Below, piece after piece: positions 1 through 4,730 of a DNA stretch of 5,776 bases (position 1 is the first letter of the stretch; each line of letters starts with the position of its first letter). Position numbers and translations under genes: made by a program. The notes under the pieces were generated by a model. The model saw nothing but the letters and a program-made list of their open reading frames with translations. It was not told the DNA's origin and did no database searches. Origin of the DNA: Candidatus Nealsoniibacteriota bacterium (GTDB lineage: Bacteria; Patescibacteriota; Minisyncoccia; Minisyncoccales; PWPS01); NCBI GenBank assembly GCA_003561025.1, contig PWII01000007.1, forward strand, positions 1 through 5,776. Reading direction: 5' to 3'.

Positions 1-1
1 C

Positions 2-553
2 AAGGCCCTTCTTTCTCTTTTTAATATGGAGGAACTTTCTAGAAAAATCGAAAAAGTTTCTAAAAAGTTGGAAGAAAAACAAGAAAATTTGCGAAAAAGC
101 GGCAAGAGGACGGCTAAAATAATGGAAGATAAGATTCCTATAATCTATTCATCACAAAGAAATTATGCACTCTCTTATAACTGGAAGATAAAATTTAATG
201 AGACAAGCAAGATACCCGGATTTTACAATCTGATTCCGGAATTAAATCACAATGAAATGACAGGCTTTGATATCAAAAAAAATACCAAAAAATTAAGTCA
301 AAAGATGATTTTTATCTTTCTGCGTGATAATGAAGATGATTTGAGAAACCAGAAAAGAATGGATGTTACGGCATCTCTTTTTAAAGAAAGAGGGCTTGAT
401 GTTTTAGATATAGAGGTAGAGGGAAAAACAAGAATTGAAAAGATATTCACCTCTCTTCTTTTTGCTGATTGGATCTCTTATTATCTTGCACAATACTACG
501 GAGTAGTTATAGAAGATGTCCCTATGGTAGAAGAGTTTAAGAAGATGATTTAG
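2..553 (+). CDS. Bifunctional phosphoglucose/phosphomannose isomerase, C-terminal part (5' end outside window)
   Basis: The reading frame is open from base 2, so the gene starts before the window; the ATG at 26 is internal, not the start. What is visible matches the C-terminal half of the small archaeal/bacterial PGI/PMI family (bact-PGI_C), which interconverts glucose-6-P or mannose-6-P with fructose-6-P in the cytosol. Counting from the Met at 26, a charged helix (about 1-35) linking the two SIS-like lobes is followed by IPIIYSS (37-43), a core strand, then NE at 58-59 and PELNHNE at 71-77. Glu59 and His75 lie 16 residues apart, the same spacing as catalytic Glu203 and His219 of the Pyrobaculum enzyme. 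The last residues EFKKMI carry the C-terminal lysine expected in the active site. The Thr that in that enzyme lies about seven residues before this lysine seems to be Val here. The N-terminal sugar-phosphate lobe is not in view. The PHP gene follows 7 nt after the stop, probably in the same transcript. Confidence 0.88.
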   Translation, partial: KALLSLFNMEELSRKIEKVSKKLEEKQENLRKSGKRTAKIMEDKIPIIYSSQRNYALSYNWKIKFNETSKIPGFYNLIPELNHNEMTGFDIKKNTKKLSQKMIFIFLRDNEDDLRNQKRMDVTASLFKERGLDVLDIEVEGKTRIEKIFTSLLFADWISYYLAQYYGVVIEDVPMVEEFKKMI

Positions 554-560
554 AGGATAG

Positions 561-1352
561 ATGAGTAAAAGATTTTACTATTATGACTTGCATTGTCATA
601 CAAACATATCTCAGTGTTCTCCGGAAAAGATAGAGGAGATTATTGATGTTGCAAAAAAGAGGGGACTTGATGGAGTCGGAATTACGGATCACAACAAGCT
701 ATATAAGGGGCCTTTAAATATTAACGGGATAGACATTATTCCCGGGACTGAAATTGATGTAGAGGGCGATATTCATATATTGGCCTTTTTTATTAAAAAA
801 GATATAGAAAGAGGTTTGAATATTAAGGAAGCGGTAAGAGAGATTCAAAGACAAGGGGGATATGCTGTATGGGCACATCCTTTAAGAGATAGATTTTTAG
901 AAGAAAAAGATGAGATAGTTTTTTCCTTAGTTGATGCAATTGAGGTAGGAAATGCGATGGATTCTGATAAGGAGAGAGAACGATTATTGAATATATGTAG
1001 TGAATTTTATCTTGTCTATTCTGCAGGGTCAGATGCTCACATTTCGGGTCAGGTAGGAACGGGAGTTGTAAAAACGCCACTAAAAATAGATAAAGAAAAC
1101 TTTATCTCTGCCTTAGATAAAGGAGAGATATGTCTTCGTGATGAGATAAAAGCTTACAGAAGAAATAACAGAAGATGGAGAAAGATAATAAGGATTTTTA
1201 CAAAAAATGGGGTTGCAAAAAGATCAAAAAAGATAAGATCTTTTTTTAAAAAAGTATTTCTTAGAAGCTATTTAAGAATAAATAATATCAGATTAAAAAA
1301 AGTTTTGTTTAGCTTCAAAGATGAAGTCAATAATAAAGAAAGAGACGTATAA
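561..1352 (+). CDS. PHP-domain metal-dependent phosphoesterase with basic C-terminal tail
   Basis: Residues 6 to about 195 form a complete PHP domain, the TIM-barrel-like fold that binds up to three metal ions and hydrolyses phosphoesters. All expected ligands can be seen: DLHCHT (His11, His13), ITDHN (Asp43, His44), PGTEID (Glu64), DIHILAFF (His72), WAHP (His106) and GSDAH (Asp158, His160). The protein should therefore be catalytically competent. Stand-alone PHP proteins of this kind include nucleotide and oligonucleotide phosphatases; the true substrate cannot be read from sequence. Residues about 196-263 are an added tail crowded with Lys and Arg, with no obvious membrane segment, which could bind nucleic acid or acidic lipid (inference). 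The start ATG is preceded by AGAGGA with only 3 nt spacing, and the upstream isomerase stop is 7 nt away, so the two genes are probably co-transcribed. The stop codon lies inside a terminator-like hairpin. Confidence 0.9.
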   Translation: MSKRFYYYDLHCHTNISQCSPEKIEEIIDVAKKRGLDGVGITDHNKLYKGPLNINGIDIIPGTEIDVEGDIHILAFFIKKDIERGLNIKEAVREIQRQGGYAVWAHPLRDRFLEEKDEIVFSLVDAIEVGNAMDSDKERERLLNICSEFYLVYSAGSDAHISGQVGTGVVKTPLKIDKENFISALDKGEICLRDEIKAYRRNNRRWRKIIRIFTKNGVAKRSKKIRSFFKKVFLRSYLRINNIRLKKVLFSFKDEVNNKERDV

Positions 1353-1362
1353 GATACGTCTC
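1342..1362. terminator. Bidirectional intrinsic-terminator-like hairpin
   Basis: A perfect 9-bp inverted repeat (GAGACGTAT / ATACGTCTC) with a 3-nt loop covers the stop codon of the PHP gene. Read on the minus strand, the stem is followed by a T-rich run (TTTCTTTATTATT), a good terminator for the convergent 64-aa gene, whose stop is 12 nt away. Read on the plus strand it is followed by AATTTGTTTG, a weaker U-tract, so termination of the PHP transcript may be partial. The stem has only four G/C pairs, so strength is moderate. Confidence 0.6.
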
Positions 1363-1374
1363 AATTTGTTTGCC

Positions 1375-1569
1375 CTAATTTTTTTGTCCTAACAGTGTTC
1401 TTATTTGAGGAAATTTTCTTGCAACATTTTTAATATGTGATGATTGCGCCTCCTTCTCGTCGATAAAAAAATCCCCATTCTCGTTTTTTACAGCAACTTT
1501 TAGGACAACAAGGGCATTTGCCAAGATCTCTTGGTCGTTGTCTTGAGGATGAATTTTTCGTAAAATCAT
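1375..1569 (-). CDS. Small hypothetical protein (64 aa), own transcription unit
   Basis: I do not recognise the family. The evidence that this is a real gene is its signals: the ATG (complement of 1567-1569) is preceded by AAGGGGGAGGG with 7 nt spacing, by far the strongest ribosome binding site in the window. A near-consensus promoter lies about 70 nt upstream and a T-tailed hairpin lies just downstream. The protein is hydrophilic, slightly basic (10 Lys/Arg against 8 Asp/Glu), has no Cys and no signal peptide. A probable amphipathic helix (about 12-28, EILANALVVLKVAV) is followed by a turn with NENGDFF (29-35) and a second helical, basic segment (about 38-60). It is convergent with the PHP gene and divergent from the RNHCP gene. 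A small regulator or binding protein is possible, but nothing in the sequence shows this. Confidence 0.62.
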   Translation of the reverse strand: MILRKIHPQDNDQEILANALVVLKVAVKNENGDFFIDEKEAQSSHIKNVARKFPQIRTLLGQKN

Positions 1570-1576
1570 CTTTTAA

Positions 1577-1587
1577 CCCTCCCCCTT
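1577..1587 (-). promoter_or_regulatory. Strong Shine-Dalgarno site of the 64-aa gene
   Basis: On the minus strand this reads AAGGGGGAGGG and ends 7 nt before the ATG. It contains GGAGG, the anti-SD complement. It fixes the start codon of the small gene and stands out because most plus-strand genes here have weak or no SD sites. Confidence 0.7.
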
Positions 1588-1614
1588 AATGTACAAATTT
1601 TTAAAAGTGAGCTG

Positions 1615-1643
1615 TTCAAATCTTGTCTCTTTTCTGTTATTAT
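1615..1643 (+). promoter_or_regulatory. Candidate plus-strand promoter for the RNHCP/metallopeptidase pair
   Basis: TTCAAA (1615-1620) lies 17 bp before TATTAT (1638-1643), and TG at 1635-1636 makes it an extended -10 (TGT-TATTAT). Transcription would begin near 1650 and leave a leader of about 100 nt before the ATG at 1751. The -35 is only a 4/6 match, so support rests mainly on the -10. Its -10 overlaps the minus-strand -10 (1639-1644), which would make a symmetric bidirectional promoter. Confidence 0.42.
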
Positions 1644-1666
1644 ATGGTAATAAGAAGATACGTCAA
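1639..1666 (-). promoter_or_regulatory. Sigma-70-type promoter for the 64-aa gene
   Basis: On the minus strand, TTGACG (complement of 1661-1666) and a perfect TATAAT (complement of 1639-1644) are separated by 16 bp. Transcription would begin near 1632 and give a leader of about 60 nt ending in the strong SD. This is the best match to a housekeeping promoter in the window. It overlaps a plus-strand promoter candidate at the -10. Confidence 0.68.
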
Positions 1667-1692
1667 ATTTTTAATGTAAAAAAGGAGAGAGG

Positions 1693-1726
1693 AATTAAAA
1701 TTTTTTAAAAATATTTTTTTAATTAT
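1693..1726. other. AT-only tract upstream of the RNHCP gene
   Basis: Thirty-four consecutive A/T bases include an 8-bp inverted repeat (AATTAAAA at 1693-1700, TTTTAATT at 1717-1724). It follows the purine-rich GGAGAGAGG (1684-1692), which looks like a ribosome binding site but has no start codon at a usable distance. It could act as a curved or easily melted element in the leader or promoter region; no specific function can be assigned. Confidence 0.35.
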
Positions 1727-1750
1727 GTTTATAAAAGATCAAGAGATTGT

Positions 1751-2071
1751 ATGAAGAGTGAAAGAAGGTTTCAAAAAAGAGTAGAAGATTTTATTTGCGA
1801 TAATTGTAAAAAGAAAGTAGAGGGTGATGGCTACACCGACCATTGTCCGAGATGTTTATGGTCAAAGCATTTGGATATAAGTCCGGGTGATAGAAGAGAG
1901 AGCTGTGAGGGAGATATGAAACCGATAATGGTAAAGGTAACTGGTGGTAAAAATATTATCTATTATCGTTGTCTGTCTTGTGGGGTTATTCGTAAAGTAA
2001 AAGCGGTAGAGGGAGATAGCATTGATGAGATTATAAAATTAACAAAAAATTCTTTTTATGAGAAAAGATGA
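1751..2071 (+). CDS. RNHCP-domain zinc-ribbon protein
   Basis: This 106-aa protein matches the RNHCP family, named after a conserved Arg-Asn-His-Cys-Pro core; here the core reads TDHCP (29-33). The pattern is complete: FICDNC (Cys16, Cys19), HCPRCLWSKHLD (Cys32, Cys35, His40), SPGDRRESC (to Cys52), DMKPI, and a second knuckle RCLSCG (Cys74, Cys77). The paired CxxC motifs indicate zinc binding. The family has no established biochemical role; the basic N terminus and ribbon fold would suit RNA, ribosome or protein contact (inference). The start is chosen because the family begins just before the RRFQ-type segment; the upstream AAGAG is a weak SD with 5 nt spacing. The 3' end overlaps the metallopeptidase gene by 14 nt, indicating co-transcription and perhaps translational coupling. 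Confidence 0.9.
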   Translation: MKSERRFQKRVEDFICDNCKKKVEGDGYTDHCPRCLWSKHLDISPGDRRESCEGDMKPIMVKVTGGKNIIYYRCLSCGVIRKVKAVEGDSIDEIIKLTKNSFYEKR

Positions 2072-2888
2072 ACTAAGAAAAATGATAGGAGAGATACTTG
2101 ATGTGCCACAAAAAGCGATTATAGGAGACGAGAATAAGGATATTGAGATTAATTTAGGTCTTTTCCTTATTAATAAAGGCTATATTAGAGGGGTTGAGGA
2201 GAGAAAAAAAGATTGGGGGTTTGTCTATCAGAGCAAAACAAGAAAGATAGCTATCTCTAAAAAAAAGATGCCGTTTAAAAAATGGGAGAAATGTATTTTT
2301 AGAATGGGAGTAAATAGAAAGACGGGGGAGGATATTTTTCCTAAAATTGGAAAAGAGACTAGAAAATATAGGTTTTTACATGAAGCAAGTCATGCCTATC
2401 AAGACTATCTATGCTCTAATGAATGCAAAAAAGATCCCTCTCTCTGGTATGAAAAATCACTTAATGGAGAGATAGTGTCGAGCTATTCCGATCTTTTTAA
2501 TTTTTGTTTCAAGAGAAGAGAAGAAGTGGGTAATGCAGATAAAGGAAAAATAAGAGGGCTTTCTGTTTGGGGGAATGTATCAAAATATGAGTATGGAGAA
2601 GGAGAAGATATTATAAACAAAGCTTCGGAAATTGCAGTAAGGGCTCAGGAAGATGCAAATGAGCTTGTAACAATGTTTTTATGGCACCCTGAATATTTTA
2701 ATATTTATATGGATTATCTTTCTCTAAATAAAAAAAATTCTCAAATTCAAAAAGAAAATATTAATATAGATAATTTGGAAAAGAGAGGATTAATCAGGAT
2801 ATCAAAAAAGGAAGGAGAGTATTTGGAGAGGGTTGTCAGTTCCTATGTAAAAGAGATGAGGGAAGAGATAAAAAAAGAAGAAAATTGA
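2058..2888 (+). CDS. Predicted cytosolic HEXXH zinc metallopeptidase-like protein
   Basis: I do not recognise a named family, but residues 106-115 (FLHEASHAYQ) give a clean HEXXH zinc motif: His108, catalytic Glu109 and His112. A helix about 90 residues later (EDANELVTMFLW, 198-209) holds acidic residues, among which Glu202 or Glu198 could be the third ligand, as in gluzincins; this assignment is an inference. There is no signal peptide or membrane segment, so it should act in the cytosol. Two Cys follow the motif (YLCSNEC, about 117-123), and the C terminus (about 225-276) is highly charged and helical. The ATG at 2058 overlaps the RNHCP gene by 14 nt and lacks an SD; a second in-frame ATG at 2082 is possible and also lacks one. 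Translation may depend on coupling to the upstream gene. The protein could also be a non-peptidase member of the zincin fold. Confidence 0.75.
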   Translation: MRKDELRKMIGEILDVPQKAIIGDENKDIEINLGLFLINKGYIRGVEERKKDWGFVYQSKTRKIAISKKKMPFKKWEKCIFRMGVNRKTGEDIFPKIGKETRKYRFLHEASHAYQDYLCSNECKKDPSLWYEKSLNGEIVSSYSDLFNFCFKRREEVGNADKGKIRGLSVWGNVSKYEYGEGEDIINKASEIAVRAQEDANELVTMFLWHPEYFNIYMDYLSLNKKNSQIQKENINIDNLEKRGLIRISKKEGEYLERVVSSYVKEMREEIKKEEN

Positions 2889-2911
2889 TTTTAAAAATAG
2901 AGTAGCTTTTA

Positions 2912-2940
2912 TTTACATTAAGCTGATTTTATATTAGAAT
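2912..2940 (+). promoter_or_regulatory. Promoter positioned for a leaderless transcript
   Basis: TTTACA (2912-2917) and TAGAAT (2935-2940) are each a 5/6 match to the housekeeping consensus and are separated by exactly 17 bp. The expected start site, about 7 nt after the -10, falls at 2947-2948, which is the ATG of the next gene. This agrees with the lack of any SD before that ATG. If translation instead began at the in-frame ATG at 2990, the leader would be about 43 nt. Confidence 0.6.
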
Positions 2941-2947
2941 AAGTCTT

Positions 2948-3976
2948 ATGAAGATAGAATATGAAAACCCAAAAAGAAGAGAAGGGATTATGATTTGGGA
3001 GATAGATGTTTCTTTTTTAGAAAAAGAGAAGATTTCTGATTTTTCCAAAGCGGGAGGCAAACGAGCGGTAGAAGAAGAGCTTAAGAGAAGGTATGGCTAT
3101 GATGGTATCTATTTTCCTTCCTCTTTAAGAAAAGACATCTTTTTTGCTTGGATTGCACAGATAAAAGAGTGGGAGACACAAAAAAATGTTAAAATTAATG
3201 TTAGTCCTGACAGTGGAAGGACTTATAACGATGAAGAGAATGATAATATAATTAATGTCTTTGAATTTACGAAAGATATTATTGGTAAGAAACAGATAAA
3301 GGTAAGCTTTTCTTTTGATGCTTATGAGACTGGGCTATATGACGACTTTTCACGTGTAGATGATTACGACAAAAGCTCTTCTATTTATAGAAGATATACG
3401 AAAAGTGAATCACGACTGGGACAAAATGAAGATATTTCAAGTCTTGCAAGAGAGCTTACAAGAGGTAAGACAAACGTGGTGACAAAGGCCAATATTCTTT
3501 ATTCTTGGGTTTTGGAAAATATTAGATATAATGCGGAAAGCAGTAGTGGCGGAGCTATAAGGTCATTTGAAAAGAGAGAAGGAGATTCAAAAGAGATAAG
3601 CTTTATCTATATAGTATTGATGAGGGCAATAGGAATTCCGGCAAGAACTGTTTCGGGGGTATATGGAGAAGAGGGAAGAAAGCAAAGTTATCATTCGTGG
3701 ACCGAATTTTATTTGGAAGGCGTTGGATGGATTCCTGTAGATTGTGTAAAAAAGATGTTTGGGAAAATAGATAATGAAAGGCTGATACTTTCTAAAGGTG
3801 AAAATATACTATTACCAAGGTTAACTGATTTTGGAAACTATATTGATACTTTTGGAATAGTTTATAAAAGAGCTCTCTGTTTGCGCCCGGACTCTATTTT
3901 TATTGACAGTAATAGATATGGTTATTTTATTGTCAAAAAAAATAATTATCTTCTTATTAAAGAATCTAGGAATTAA
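2948..3976 (+). CDS. Transglutaminase-like fold protein with Ser replacing the catalytic Cys
   Basis: The C-terminal half (about 165-275) has the pattern of the transglutaminase-like/papain-fold superfamily: a helix with TKANILYSWVLENIRYN, then REGDSKE, then LMRAIGIPARTVSGVY, then YHSWTEFYLEGVGWIPVD. In active members the third position of the GxC motif is the nucleophilic Cys; here it is Ser214 (codon TCA). The other two triad residues are present, His249 in HSWTE and Asp265 in PVD. The protein may be inactive, a binding protein, or use Ser. The N-terminal 160 residues are not recognised; they look mixed alpha/beta with acidic stretches and no signal peptide, which suggests a cytosolic location. 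The start at 2948 fits a leaderless mRNA; the ATG at 2990 (Met15) has a purine-rich GAAGGG before it and is an alternative. The DUF218 gene follows after 18 nt, so this is probably the first gene of an operon. Confidence 0.82.
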   Translation: MKIEYENPKRREGIMIWEIDVSFLEKEKISDFSKAGGKRAVEEELKRRYGYDGIYFPSSLRKDIFFAWIAQIKEWETQKNVKINVSPDSGRTYNDEENDNIINVFEFTKDIIGKKQIKVSFSFDAYETGLYDDFSRVDDYDKSSSIYRRYTKSESRLGQNEDISSLARELTRGKTNVVTKANILYSWVLENIRYNAESSSGGAIRSFEKREGDSKEISFIYIVLMRAIGIPARTVSGVYGEEGRKQSYHSWTEFYLEGVGWIPVDCVKKMFGKIDNERLILSKGENILLPRLTDFGNYIDTFGIVYKRALCLRPDSIFIDSNRYGYFIVKKNNYLLIKESRN

Positions 3977-3994
3977 AAAGATAAAAGAAAAAAA

Positions 3995-4720
3995 ATGTTA
4001 GCGATAAAGGTAATTCAAAGTTTAATTATGCCGAGCACATTTATCTTTATCTTTATTGTTCTTGGCTTTATTTTTCTCTTGAAAAGAAATAGATGGGGGA
4101 AAAGATTTTTTTTCCTAGGCATCTTGTCTTATTTTATTTTTTCAATTACTCCTGTTAGTGACTTCCTCTTAAATTCACTTGAAAAAAATTATACACCTCT
4201 TTCTATTAAAGAAATTTCGGGAGCAGACAAGATAGTTCTTCTTTTGGGAGGAAGAGAAAGCAATATCTTAAGAGGAAGTGAGGTTCTTAGGATTTGGCAT
4301 CTTGCTGATAGAGATATGAAAGTTATTATTTCCGGCACTGATCCGATTATTGCAACAAGTCAGGAAGCTCGAGCGGTAAGAAACTTTTTTACTCACAGAG
4401 GAATTAAAGAAGAAGATATTATAATTGAAGGTAAGTCCAGAAATACGATGGAAAATGTAAGAAATGTGCAAAAGATAGTAGGGCAAGAACCGTTTTTCCT
4501 TGTTACTTCCGCTTATCATATGGATCGATCATTGAGCGAGTTTAGAAAAACTGGCGCCAACCCTTTGCCGGCTCCTGCGGACTTTAAGAGAAAGATTTAT
4601 CCAACTTATAATTTTTTTGACTTTATTCCAAATGCGTATAGCTTAAGAAATGCCGATATCGCTTTTCATGAACATATTGGAAGAGTCTATTACCGTGTAT
4701 TATTTTTAATGGGAATCTGA
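3995..4720 (+). CDS. DUF218 membrane protein, YdcF/ElyC-like
   Basis: The protein (241 aa) has two N-terminal membrane helices (about 9-29 and 37-54, joined by a basic KRNRWGKR turn) and then a DUF218 domain. Family landmarks are in order: ADKIVLLLGG (77-86), IISGTD (111-116), SQEARAV (122-128), the signature EGKSRNTMENV (145-155), LVTSAYHMDRS (169-179) and a C-terminal HEHIGRVYYR. Length and topology fit ElyC-type members, known in E. coli for a role in envelope biogenesis at the level of the lipid carrier, while YdcF was reported to bind S-adenosylmethionine. The exact reaction here is unknown. Both ends of the helix hairpin are probably cytoplasmic or external together, and the basic turn would favour the turn inside and the domain outside. 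The start is preceded by an A-rich run without a real SD. It lies between the transglutaminase-like and secreted peptidase genes, with gaps of 18 and 10 nt. Confidence 0.88.
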   Translation: MLAIKVIQSLIMPSTFIFIFIVLGFIFLLKRNRWGKRFFFLGILSYFIFSITPVSDFLLNSLEKNYTPLSIKEISGADKIVLLLGGRESNILRGSEVLRIWHLADRDMKVIISGTDPIIATSQEARAVRNFFTHRGIKEEDIIIEGKSRNTMENVRNVQKIVGQEPFFLVTSAYHMDRSLSEFRKTGANPLPAPADFKRKIYPTYNFFDFIPNAYSLRNADIAFHEHIGRVYYRVLFLMGI

Positions 4721-4730
4721 TTTATTTAAG

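Noticed and set aside
823..1080. 85-codon open frame on the minus strand inside the PHP gene
   Set aside because: It lies wholly opposite a well-supported domain and has no recognisable motif, SD or promoter.
1725..1754. Nine-codon leader frame whose TGA overlaps the RNHCP start as ATGA
   Set aside because: The purine-rich SD-like run at 1684-1692 is over 30 nt from its ATG, and so short a frame is expected by chance in AT-rich DNA. No attenuator structure is seen.
2904..2930. AGCTT/AAGCT inverted repeat followed by T-rich sequence, possible terminator after the HEXXH gene
   Set aside because: The stem is only 5 bp with an 11-nt loop, and the stretch is better explained as a promoter.
4268..4519. 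83-codon open frame on the minus strand inside the DUF218 gene
   Set aside because: It is antisense to conserved DUF218 motifs and its translation is low-complexity and unlike any family.
4677..4703. TTGGAA and TATTAT before the exported peptidase gene
   Set aside because: The spacer is 15 bp and both boxes lie in the coding end of the DUF218 gene; the 10-nt gap makes co-transcription more likely.
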